DNA from: Saccharina japonica
Lineage: Eukaryota; Sar; Phaeophyceae; Laminariales; Laminariaceae
Direction of reading: 5' to 3'
Assembly: GCA_008828725.1 (NCBI GenBank)
Contig: MEHQ01001235.1
Span: forward strand, 62,001 to 126,000
Length of the DNA stretch: 64,000 nucleotides
The notes under the pieces were generated by a model. The model was not told the origin of the DNA and did no database searches. It was given only the letters and a program-made list of their open reading frames with translations. The first letter of the stretch is position 1; each line of letters starts with the position of its first letter. Shown one piece after another: positions 24,315 through 36,000 of the stretch. The position numbers and the translations under genes were made by a program.

Positions 24315-24470
24315 ACGGGCCGATGGGAGATCGCGACCCCGAGCAACGGATCTTGGGGGGCGGCTCGCCCATGTCGACCAGGCTGCCTAAACGGGCCGAT
24401 GGGAGGTCGCGACGCCGAGCAATGCATCGCGGGGGGCAGCTCGCCCATGTCGACCAGGCTGCCACCAGGT
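24315..24470. repeat. Tandem duplication, 78-bp unit
   Basis: ACGGGCCGATGGGAG..CGAGCAA..GGGGGGC..GCTCGCCCATGTCGACCAGG occurs twice, 78 bp apart. Confidence 0.75.
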
Positions 24471-27400
24471 CGTGTCGAAGACTCGAAGCAGCCGGCGGAA
24501 GGCAACGGCAATGCGGAATGATAGGCTCCACCGACCTGGCCCACTGCAGGGGGGACGGTAGCAGGTAACGACCTGCTGTTGGGTGTACACTCCACGGGAG
24601 AGGAGAGGGGCCAACACTCGCGACTCCTGAAGGTGTGGAATCGGGGCCGCCGGAACGGTAAATGTAAGCAAACATCGAAGAAATCGGTAGGTCTACTACT
24701 GTAATTGTATTTTACTCCAGGCAGTGTATGTACGATTGTGAGCATCACGGTTTGTATCTCTTCCTGGAGCTATTTTTCGCGACGCTATGTTTCCCCTTAA
24801 GAGGTACATGCATGGATGTCTATGATACAGGGCTACGCTATGCTGCATGACACGACGACCGACTGCACTGTAGTACAGAGGCAAATGCAGGGTACAGTAG
24901 TACAGAGGTAAAGGAAAGGGCGACCTCGTACTTGCAGTACAGTATGCAGTATGCGTTCAAAGAAACACAGCGAAAAACAAAAATGAAAAGCCATTCCAAA
25001 CACGTTGCAAACGAAAGGCTCCAAAAACACGGCAGCATGGCGACGGCCAACTCGAGACGGCTTGCAACAAAACAAGTCCCTGCGTGTTGGTCCCAGATCG
25101 ACTGCTTCTGTAGACGCAGGGTTTTAGTTTAATGGAAATTGGTCCGAGGTACAACTCTCGCAATTATCGACGCAAGTACCCGACCCGGACAGTACACACC
25201 AGACAGACGTACATATCAATGGAAGCCTGCGCGCACCCGGCCATGACGAAGAGTTTTTGCATTTAGGCGAAAACAACGGCCTCGGTCACTTCTCTCCTTC
25301 GGCCTTGCCTAACTTCAACGTGTAGAATAAGCTAACAATAACCAAGATATCTTCATTAACGGGTGCAAAAACGGGCTGTAAACCACACTGCCTGGTGTTG
25401 TTGGTATCTCGATATTGAACGGATATTTCTACTTCGAGACACCCAGCACATCCACCGACCGTGTTCTTCCTTCGTAGAGAGGTTACTTACTGTATTCCGT
25501 GGTCCCAGACCACATAACAAAAGACGATAAGTCCCTATTTTACATTAAACTTGCGATTATATATATGTATAATATATACCGCAAGTAAAAGGAGATTGTC
25601 AAAATGCAATGCAAACCGTACGGAATACGTAAAACGCAGAACACACATACGTAAAACGCAGAACAAACATACGTAAAACGCAGAACAAACCTCCCCCGAC
25701 CACGTTGTATTGCAAGACTGAACAGTCATACCTGGGGATACGTAAAACGCAGAACAAAAACCTTGCCTGCCACATTGCGAGAACGAGCAAGCACAACTGG
25801 TATAAAAGAGGAAATGTTATGCAAGATAACAATAGATCTCAAAACAAATCTGGCTCGGTATGCTGCCACTCTCGAGCTTGCGACAACGCTGTGTACCCCG
25901 TATCGTATTCCTGCGGCAAAAAAAACTTGTCCCCCCTAAATAAATTAACTCAACTGCTGTACCATCGGCGCCAAATGGGCAAACGCCAACAATCCTACTG
26001 TAATGTCGCCCTATCCCTCGCACCAACATGTGGGTAAACTCGTTTTTCTTGCGATACACACATTACGTGCTACTACTAATAATATAGCTAAAAGCTATTT
26101 AGACACCCAGAACAAACTTTTGCTCAGGTCTTGCGATCCGCTTTTTATGCCTCAATAAATCCTTTTACTCTGTTTACGGCGGACACACCCTCCCCGGCTA
26201 AAATAATCCATGATACAAGAAGGAGGGGGGGGGGGGGGATGCGCCCCCTAACAAACAAAATTCTCGCCTATGCGACGGCGGCAGCGTCACCGATGAGCCC
26301 TGGGCAAGAGGGCTCGAAATGCGCCCCTCCGCTCGGTTAATGGCCCTCTCGGTACGACGTGTGCTCGTTTCGATATTCAAAATCGTGTGCCTCGTCGGCA
26401 ACAGCAGTCCCATGTGCCCACCAGCCTAGTCACGATCCGGCTGCACGCACTGAACCATAGCCAGCCGCATTTATTCCCACGGTTACATTTTTAACACGTC
26501 ACATTGAAAAGGTACTCCCTTCAGTAGTTTATATTTTTAGGGAAAAGCCCGGAAAGCCGCAAAGGGGAAGGGTAAAACGAAGGGTTGAAAGCATAGATGA
26601 AAGAGATAACCCTGAACACTAAAACGGTAAAAATGTGAGTGAGCATGGGATGGAGCAACGACAAAATGTACCAAGGTATCTCTACAACCCCTCCCGCAAC
26701 TAAAACTATGGTATGCGCAACCATCCAGCCTCTGACACCTTCATCGAGACTAACATGGTGCGGTAATATCTTACGGCACCACAGTAGTGCCGTTTCATTC
26801 CGTGCTACATGTAGCTCGCACGGCATGACCATGCTGGCCGAGGAACGAATCAGACAGCAACAGCAAGCTGGCACATCCGCTGCGCCGCAAGGAACGCCGC
26901 CCAGTGAACGGCCGCGTGAGTGCCGCGGAAGCCGTGATACTCCTGGTAAGAGTTTGCAATGAAACGCAAGAGGTATACCAGGGGGGCGGGACATACATTC
27001 AGCGCGCAAGCAATGCCAAGGGAGAGGGGGTATCATTGTTTTATCACTCTTTATTTGAATACACGTATACATACATCACCCAACACTCGACTTTGAATAA
27101 AACGCGTGTAAGCCGACGAACAGTCAAATGAATTACTGCCTGTACGCACAACACAACTACAGTTGTAACAAATGAAGCCAATGGGATTGCGAACATGTCA
27201 GGTATAGCAGCAGTTCCTCAGGGCTTGAGGAGCACCAAGTCAGGTAGAAATGTTTGGGCCCGTAAGTGCCCTAACGCGGCGCGACTGCGCCTTCAACCAG
27301 AGGAGGGTGGGGGTTGGTACAACGCTTGTTTTGCAGTCGAGTGGCAGGAAGCTGATATAGCTGATACTTAAGTATCAGTTTTGCAGACAGATTTATGTCC

Positions 27401-27897
27401 GATCGTGATAATTTCGACGTCATAAGACCGCTTCAGTAAAATTTCGAGGTTAGCGATCTGTAGGCATATTTCATTCAGTGGGTTTTTTCTATGGAGCCAA
27501 GTGTGAAAACTACAACTCCCATTTTGTTGTTCGGGCAAAAAACGACCCATGCCGACAGGAGTTTCTCAGATATCGGTCGGCTCGCCACAGGGCTGTCCAG
27601 AGGCGAGAACTATGATTCCAAAGACGATCACTCGTGGGCATCATTCAGTACACGTAACTACACAGGTACGGCCCATTTTATGCATCACCGGGTATTGCTC
27701 AGATCGCCCTCATTCCGAATGCAGTGTGAAATAACGCCCGAAAATGCATTCACGTCTATCCAGGTCGATCACCTATTCAAGTCGCATGCCTCTTAAATCG
27801 CTGACATAAGAATGGGTCAAACGCTCGATACGCAGCCGAGAGAGTAGCCGGGTAGAACTTGTTTTCCTGAAGGAACGAGCATATAACCTACACCTAC

Positions 27898-28096
27898 ACA
27901 CCTGGCACTCGCTGAGCAGATCTTCGTCGATGGTGTAGCTCGCCACTACGGTGACCAGCATTAGTCGCAGCATCGCCACCGCACCCTTGTCCTCCTGACT
28001 GAGCGCGCTTTCCTTGACCTTTGCGAGTACGGTAATGCCGAACAAGAGAGCACGCAGTATGGGCGTCTTAATTCCTTGCCACTGGGCCTCGGGCAC
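27898..28096 (-). CDS. Possible coding exon, unidentified
   Basis: A minus-strand frame starting MPEAQWQGIKTP, with a hydrophobic helix-like stretch (LRALLFGITVLA), a charged segment and another hydrophobic stretch (MLRLMLVTVVAS). It reaches a possible GTGTGTAGGT donor after LLSECQ. Composition looks protein-like, but no family is recognised and no partner exon was found. It lies 46 bp from the big hairpin, so it could be part of a decayed mobile element. Confidence 0.2.
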
Positions 28097-28142
28097 CCCG
28101 ACGGTTCAGTCCTTTCCTGTAGGTGATTCTCGAGGAACGAGG

Positions 28143-28848
28143 CGTTTTTTGCCGGTACCGCATCTCCGCGAAACCTTGGTCGATCGCACTGTCTGTGCAA
28201 CTATTAATAGTGGTTTAGGCGGCTGTGATAGTATGCACTATTACAGTAATAGATGAAGCATCTGCTTATATCATTCCAACGTCGGCAGATCTACGATGAT
28301 ACGCGGTAAGGTTATCCGTAGGCTACACAATTCGTAGGGAACAGAGTACTCGTATTTATAGTATCATACCGTATACCTGGTATAAGATACTGGAACATAG
28401 GGTACTGGAGTTTTGATCGTATCTTGGGTTCATGCAGTGTCAGTCATGATCCGCTTTTCAGGGCAATCAAGCAAGGTTACGCCCCTCCTTGAGTTCACTC
28501 CCCATACCGATTGCCCTGAAAAGCGGATCATGACTGATACTGCATGAATCCAAGATACGATCAAAACTCCAGCACCCCATGCTCCAGTATCTTATACCAG
28601 GCGTGCGGTATTATACGATTTACTATAGATACGAGTACGCTGTTTTCTACGAATTGTGTAGCCTACGGATAACCTTACCGCGTACGCATATCATCGTAGA
28701 TTATCCGACATAGGAAGGATATATATATAAACAGATGCTTCGTCAATTCATAGTGCATATTATACCAGCCGCCTAAACCACTATTAATAGACGCACAGAC
28801 AGTGCGATCGATCAAGGTTTCGCGGAGATGCAGTACCGGCAAAAAACG
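28143..28848. repeat. 706-bp near-perfect inverted repeat (hairpin)
   Basis: Left arm 28143-28467 and right arm 28510-28848 are reverse complements with few mismatches and short indels (a TATATATA insertion in the right arm), separated by 42 bp. The ends are CGTTTTTTGCCGGTAC.. and ..GTACCGGCAAAAAACG. Transcribed, it would form a duplex of about 325 bp. No coding region inside. It fits a foldback element or a recent inverted duplication. Confidence 0.85.
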
Positions 28849-28936
28849 TCCGCCCCATGAGCGCCGAATTTCCAAAAACCTCTTTCTTCTGTTCTATCGA
28901 ACGACACAAGTATACCTCAAGGCCGTAGGGTGTCAT

Positions 28937-29480
28937 CTATCTACGAGTCTCTTCTTGAGAAACCCACAACACCCACATTCCTACAAACTCTGAACCCCGC
29001 TTCAAGAGGATCGTAAATGGATAATCTTCAAGTTCGTCAGGATCATAAAAAAGAGAACACTGCTGTCGCGCTATCACACGTGAAGCAACACATAAGAGGT
29101 TTGGCTGTCTCGTCATGAAGCGAGAAGCAAGTGTCAAGAAAGCTCTCACGCTACCAAGCGCGAAGCTATACCAAACCTGATATTCCGTTAACAAGGGGGG
29201 GGGGGCGATAACTTGTATGAAACCGCTACCAAGCGCAAAGAACTGGCTTCAAGAAAACAAGAAATCGACGAGATAATCATCGACTGCTCCTGTACGACCA
29301 GTATGGGGGGAGTACAAATCAGCGGGTGTGGTGGACAAGGAAGTCACGGATGGGGGTGGCAAAAATTCAACTACCTTAATTTCGACATTCGGAAGAAAAC
29401 GGATCAGTCCGTTTTCAGCATGCGCCACCCTGAAGTGGCCTATACGAATCGAAGTTCAGCTACGTCCTCATCAAATTAAA
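28937..29480. other. Protein-like frames of unknown origin
   Basis: On the minus strand (28937-29194) a frame contains RAFLTLASRFMTRQPN and DPDELEDYPFTILLKRGSEF. On the plus strand (29213-29479) a frame contains RKQEIDEIIIDCSCTTSMGG and GSHGWGWQKFNYLNFDIRKK, and continues after a frameshift to about 29580 with PNYEIPSCYKKQRAWTDPRR. Composition is non-random, but I recognise no family. It may be a decayed mobile-element gene. Confidence 0.2.
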
Positions 29481-29765
29481 ATATAACAAAGAGGCAGGGC
29501 CCAACTACGAGATCCCCAGCTGTTACAAGAAGCAGAGGGCATGGACAGATCCAAGAAGGTACGGAGGAAGAATCTCCGACCAGAAATAAAGATGACGACC
29601 AAAAAGGGGCAGGGTATCAAGATCCTTTTACGAGCTTCTTCTTGAGATCCTGCATCCTCGGCATTCCTGCAGCGGCCACTTCACGCCCCCGACAAGCATT
29701 GTTGTAGCCGGCGACCTCGCCTAGGGGTCGCCTAGGGGAGGCAAACACCGCGACGGTATTTAGCG

Positions 29766-29771
29766 TTTATT
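29766..29771 (-). promoter_or_regulatory. Candidate poly(A) signal of copy B
   Basis: AATAAA on the minus strand, about 65 bp after the stop of copy B. Position and sequence fit a polyadenylation signal. There is no transcript evidence. Confidence 0.4.
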
Positions 29772-29833
29772 CGGCTCAAAACCCGTTTTTCATGCCGCTT
29801 TAATGTATACCAGGTACGTTGTTTTTGCGTCGT

Positions 29834-30097
29834 CTATGATAATCTCACCGCAGCCGCCAGCCAGTCTTCATGCGCCCCCAGTGGGGCCTTTCCCCCGTCC
29901 CAGTTCGCAATCCAAGACTTCATGTACAATATCAAGACCTTGGGCACAAACGTCTTCGCCATGAGCTCCGCTTCCGACGCGAGGAAGAACACAGCTGCCC
30001 TGATTTCGGGGTCGCGCCTCGCCCACAAAAGCTCTCTCGGGAGTTCAAGGGGGGTGTCGTCTGTGGACCCCTCGATGCCTTGCACAATCGGGGTCAC
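29834..30097 (-). CDS. Copy B exon 5 (C-terminus, TAG stop)
   Basis: 87 codons plus stop. Begins VTPIVQG and includes WARRDPEIRAAVFFLASEAE, VPKVLILYMKSWIANWDGGK and EDWLAAAVRLS. The motif order resembles the C-terminal helical extension of long CMD-family proteins. The stop codon is at 29834-29836; a candidate poly(A) signal follows about 65 bp downstream. Confidence 0.8.
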   Translation of the reverse strand: MTPIVQGIEGSTDDTPLELPRELLWARRDPEIRAAVFFLASEAELMAKTFVPKVLILYMKSWIANWDGGKAPLGAHEDWLAAAVRLS

Positions 30098-33000
30098 CTA
30101 AGAAAAGGAAGAGGAACGAGATTGTGGCGACCTCGTCTTGTCAAGTGTTTCACAAATGCCAAGCGGTGCTGTAAATGCTGTATATACGGCTGTGAGGCCA
30201 AGCCCATGCCGCACCTACGCGCGATCGCGATGCCACCTGTTCACGGGATGAACTTGCAGCACGAGCTCACGGTACAAACGTGTTGGGTAGATACAAACCA
30301 AGAATCGGCTAATAATTCAACACTCGTACTGAAGGGATACATATCGCAGGCATGCTACAGTACAGGGGGGTACCAAGTGTACATCAGGTTCTAACACGAA
30401 GATCCCTATTCCGCGCCCATAACAGCAGCTCTGAGGATCGTTGCCCGCGCAACCCAATACACAATAGCAAGGGTGAAATATACTGCATACGACGTACACC
30501 AAACGTATTGTACAAAACGAACGAGATTGCAACGGTGCAGGGTAAATCCTCGCTTCGAGTCTCGCCAGCCTGAACCTTTCGAGCCCGAAAGTATCCCCAC
30601 CGATGGTGGCATGACTCAACATCAAAAACAGCAAGCAGCTCAATAACTCCACCTTGTTGATCTCCTTGAGGACCTGCCCCGCCCGGACTTTCCCGTCCTG
30701 GTTGTCCATCATCACCGACATCATGCAGCTCATCAATCGCTGAATTGTCGGGGATTTCGGCGTCAACTTCATCATCATGCGAATCAAAGGCGGAAATGTC
30801 GGTCCCACTTCCGTCTTCGAGACGAAGCTAACCAGGCGAGTGGGAGGAGGGGGGGGGGGAGAACGAACGAGCGTCGAGTGCACCGGCAGAGTATTGTTCA
30901 GGAAATACAGCGCGACTAGCCAGGCGGGTAGGAGGGAGAGCAGAATGAACGTCGAGTGCACACAAATAATGTGATGTAGGAGGTATACCTGCCAAGACGG
31001 GTGAGAGGGGAGAAGACATGAACGTCGAGGGGATCGGCAGAATACGACGCAGAAGGTATACCACGAAATTCCAATGATAGCCGAGAGGGATCCCTGTCAT
31101 GGCTCTATGCGGATGGCTTCGACTGCGAGACCGACCGTTCTTTCCGACAGCAGCATGATGACGATGCTAGTGGAAGGCGGCACCACCAAGCACATTTTGG
31201 ATGACGATACAATTCCTGGGTTAACCTCAAAGGCCGGATGAAGTAGTACGCGCTGGTAGAAGTACCGACGGCAATCGTAACGTCCAGCAAGAGAGAGTTA
31301 TGTGGGACTATAGCCGGCATCTCAGACGGCCTCATCGTCGACCGGATCGGAAACAAGCACTGCGCGCGGTGTCCCGGCTTGATCACTATAAATCTGGTGT
31401 GCCACGTCTTCTCTTCCTCCGTTGCAGGTAAGTGAGGGGTCACCACTGTCATCACTGTTTTCGAGGAAAGTAATCCCCCCTCAGCAGAAGGGTGGCATTA
31501 AGGTGCCGTTGCAGCAACAGAAAGGTATCTTGCGGTTTCAATTCATTCAAAGTGGATATTGATGCAGTCAGCGGGACCTCAAGGTCGCTGGAGCGTCGTA
31601 AACTGGAATCGTCAAAGCTGGACTGGTGTAGCATATTCGCCTGGAGTCGATAGAGCAGCATCCCCTGGGATCGAAGTAGCATCCTCCTCTGAGATCATTG
31701 GGTCATACGTATGTGGGATGGAGGGGAACACATTATCTGAGATCGCTGGGCCCTCCTTGGCTGTAGTTGACCGATCACAACCGCCCGTTTCACCCGGGGT
31801 CGCACCCACCCGTCGTGAGCTGCGCCTGGTTCATACCTCCACAGGGGTCGAGTCCAACGCAAAGGCTCACCGCCAGCTGAAGGGGGTTTACACGCTGACG
31901 GCAGCTGAACCGAAACCGTGGGAACACGTCGTGGCAGAACCTACGAATCTCACGCACGAAAAACGCCCACTCGCGACACCCACAGCCGTCGTGTACACCC
32001 GCAAGTCAATCCCATTTTTCTTTACTTCGTGAACGGCGAGGCCCATTATATTTGGGACCAAGACGCAGACACTGACTGCGCAATCCACAGTAGATGCGGA
32101 GGTGATGAACGTCATATTTACGGGAAAGGAGGCTACCTACCGTACCTCTACCTACTGTACCTCTCTACGTAACTACTCGGCGGACTTGAGCTCGAAGCCC
32201 TGAAGCAAGGAAGTATGTCAAGCACACCAACGTCTGCAGCCACGAGGTATTCTACAGCAACATTTTACTGTAAGAGGGTCACCCGTTCTCATGGGTGCGG
32301 GGTGGGCAGAGATGTGGCAGGCTGCTAGTTTGCTTTTCCGTTCTTAGACCAAATGACTGATCACTGATCAGTGGTCTCGTGTTTTGGCGCCAAATTTGAT
32401 AGCGAACGATACTGTCGCCAACACGCTCGTCCATCTTCCCTGCAGTAAATTCCATTGATGTGCCGAATATTGCACTCAGCATCAAGTCAGCTTTGATGTG
32501 TAACTTGATTGAGGAACTACATTGGATGTTGTATAGCAAATTCAACGATATCACCTCCATCGAGGGGTGGCGTTGGTGATGGACCCTTCGCTACAGCAGT
32601 AGCCAGTAGCCTACATAGCCTACCTCGTGTTTGATCGGTACCGCTGTCGTCATCTACCGTCAATGCTCAGTAGCATGGACTACTACTGAAACATATACAA
32701 GTAAAACCCCGCAAACGTGACAGACGTCAGTATATGCGGTGTAACAGTCGTACAGCAGTCTGACTGTCAATGTGGCACATGTTATGTATTCTTGCTCAGT
32801 AGTTCCCGCTCGGTATGGAAAGTGTGACGCACGAGTATACCAGCACGTTGTAAACGCAACTTTGGTCGGTGGTGGGCTAGTTGAGCACAGCACAGAGCAC
32901 CGGTAGTAGCTGACTGGCCGTGGGGAAACATCGACCTCGCCGAGCATCCACCAGGGACTATTGCTGTGGGCCAGTCGGTACAATAGCCTATACCGTGCGC

Positions 33001-36000
33001 CTAACCGAATGCCATGTATCGTGCTGAATTGGTCAAATACAGGTAAGCCCACCTCAGTCCCTCTCAAGTTCGTCGTATTCCTTGACTCGGGAGGGTCTGT
33101 TTTAGCACCAACGTATTTCTTCTGAGCTACAGCTCACACCCGGATTTGCCTACCAGCAGCCCAAGGGCTTATCTTTTGATTCTACCGTAGTCGCTTTTAC
33201 CACGTATATCGCCAACTTGTATGAGCCACATACATATTTCTCTTACGTATCCATAATCATTACTCATCACGAGAAACTTACTAGAGATCGTTGAAGGACG
33301 CTCTCTGCTAAGTACGAAGTATGCACGAGACCGTTATTATATATATTTATGCTCGGTACACGGGTAACACTGAAAACGAGAGCTTGGGGGCAACTATGTC
33401 TCGGATATACATGGAAATCCTTATGCGTAGGGTATACGTGCACCTACGGCACAGCTACTGCAAATCGTCCCACGCTCCACAGGAGGTACGCCGCTACTGC
33501 ATCAGAGCTGACGACTACAGTAGCATCTGATCGGAGTGGTTAACGTTAACGTTCGTATTCAAATACGCATAGCTTTGACTTGTGACCGAGTTTCAACCCC
33601 TTTAGAACTGTACCTGTCATGGTGGGATACATGAGTTGGAATCCGTGTCAAAATATTTGGGTTACTGAAGCAGTTGAGACTAGCAAACAAAAGCAGCAAT
33701 ACATTTACACTAAAGCGGGGTTCGGGCGTATATATACGTTCATGTCGCAAACAGTCTCTTGTGCAGGATGCGGAGCTCCGCGGGGATCGCCCCCGCAGCC
33801 CTCGGAACCCCCCTTGGGGGCGCGCAATGCGTATCTCGCTACGTGCGCCTCCAGACTATTGATGACCCTGGTGCATACAGATGCACCTCGTATGCCCAAT
33901 CCTAACTATTCTAACGACACCAACCCTGCGCAGCCTCCACACACAAATAGAGACTTTCGCGCAGCCGGGAAGGCGGGAGGAAGGAACAGTTAGAAAACAA
34001 TTAAACGCGCGTTTTAAACTCGAAGACACCGATAGTTAGATAGGTTCACCTGTCGACGACGCGGTTTTGGATGGCGAAGATCATAGCCGTCCCCAGAACT
34101 TCTGGCACTTGCTCCGGCTTTCCAGCATCGACAGCAAGGAGGGAGTGGGACAGCAGGGTGCGGGAGGAGACCGGCTGATCGGCTGCTCTACTGAAGTGTA
34201 TTGCTCGTGTTTTGTTACAAACCCAAGTGTTGCATGCGGTTAAAGCAAGGTGCAGTACTACAGTTGAGGTTGGTATGAGCACTACCTAGAATGCGAATTA
34301 AGACTTCTCACAATGCGAAGGGGATAAAACTCACGTTATACTGTTTCCGCGTTCATCGCCAGCAAATGTGTGCATCTGGTGGACATGATACAACGGCCGA
34401 TGACCGCCACACCTACGTTTATACCTGGTGATTGCTTCTGGAAGTACCAGTAATAAACACAATTCATCTCTAAGCATCAATGGCAGTGATTGCTGTGTTT
34501 GTTTCCACGACAGTAGTTGCCAGAACCAGGCATTATATAACATGGTTGGTTGTTGACTACCCTACGGTACCGTGAAGTAACGTTAGGCACCCCTGTACGG
34601 GCCATCGTCGTGGGGGCGTGCACTGCACCAAGATGTCACACGGTGGCCAGGTGGTGGCCAGGTACCATACCGTGAGACCCCAAGATATATATTATAGACT
34701 ACCGGCTCAGAGGCATCGTGAGGTATACCGTAGTACAATCAGTGCGCAACTAATACGGGCGAACATAGTAATCATAACCACATATGTACGGCGTGCAAAC
34801 ATGCGGGGATGTACTTGTTTTTGTTCCATCGTGCGTTCTGATTACCATGGCCCCCTACAACACGAGGCGGGGGCGCCTTTAGGTACCACCGTGGTGCTGC
34901 AGTGCGCAACTACGCGAGGTAACGCGATTTCGGGTTACTGCCCTCTAACCTGCAGTCTCCTATCGAGGAGATACTATATAATACGAACTACTCGTACAGC
35001 AGTAGTAGTATGCATATCCCTATGCAACCCTTCGAGTGACCTCCTGCATACGCACCTGGTATAAAGTGTTTGCACCAAAACAAAATTCAATTCAGGTGAC
35101 AGGAGATGTGTTTTTTTTTATCGTATACAAGAACAGTGAACAGGCGAATCGCGCCTCGTACATATGTACGGTATGGAGCTGCTTGCTACGTTCGAAGCTA
35201 TATATCATACGTATGGACTATATATATGACATGATTTAAAAACCTTTAAGTTCGAACCATGGGGAACGTGAATACACTGCGTGACGAAAACCTCCTATTC
35301 CTATTCCGTCGTCTCACCGTGCAGGGCATGACGTGCTCTCGCCCTTCTCGGTCGCGATGTTTGATTGACCACGACGCAAGCTTGTTGTTCAGCGGGTCCT
35401 GGCCGTTTGTGATCGGAAAAGCGGCGTGTGGATCCTTGCTCTTGTAAAACCTATACAAAGCCTTGAAAGTGACGTCCTCCCCCATGGCCGTGTGTAGGTA
35501 GGCGCAGTGAGTGCAGTCGTTGGCGAGCGACACGCCAAGGGCAAGGACCTCCTTCTGGCTCCGGGAGAGCTATATGGCGGGTGGTGCGCGGCGGAGAGGA
35601 GCGGGGCGAGAGGGAAAAGAGAGCGAGGTTCGTTAGTTTCCATTCCAAAATAACGGCGGAAAACTGCCAATCGCCAGAATACCCGTGCCCTGGTATATAG
35701 TATGGGGCGCACGGTGTACTACCTGTATATAGCGTTACGTGATAATCCTCTCCCTTGCCGATCAAACGTGGAAACGATAAACAACATACTCATATATACT
35801 ATAAAACATTATGCCAGCTACCGCGCTATTGTTAGCGTCTCTAGTGGTGCACTCTCTCTCTCTTCTCTCTCTCCTCTCTGTAGACACAAAATACAAACAT
35901 ACTCGTACACTCATCCAAAGACACAGCAATACACCGTACATCGTACGGCGAGCTTGTGGCACTGACAGGCTGGCTGTTACGGGGTTGTGATAAAATGTTG

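Larger units (their letters stand above)
14563..29765. other. Intergenic region between copy A and copy B
   Basis: About 15.2 kb between the 5' end of copy A and the 3' end of copy B. It holds the palindrome-array elements (15293-16518, 17353-18053), a tRNA-like direct-repeat element (20574-20916), MITE-like elements (21624-21922, 22197-22466), tandem duplications (22995-23095, 23385-23660, 24315-24470) and the large hairpin (28143-28848). From 18100 to 20500 and 25100 to 26900 I see no supported gene. Confidence 0.6.

Noticed and set aside
26521-27072. 183-codon minus frame with hydrophobic stretches
   Set aside because: Both strands are open here and no family or splice support could be found.
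31559-32032. 157-codon plus frame
   Set aside because: Pro/Ser/Thr-rich with no domain; the opposite strand is equally open, and it lies in intron 3 of copy B.
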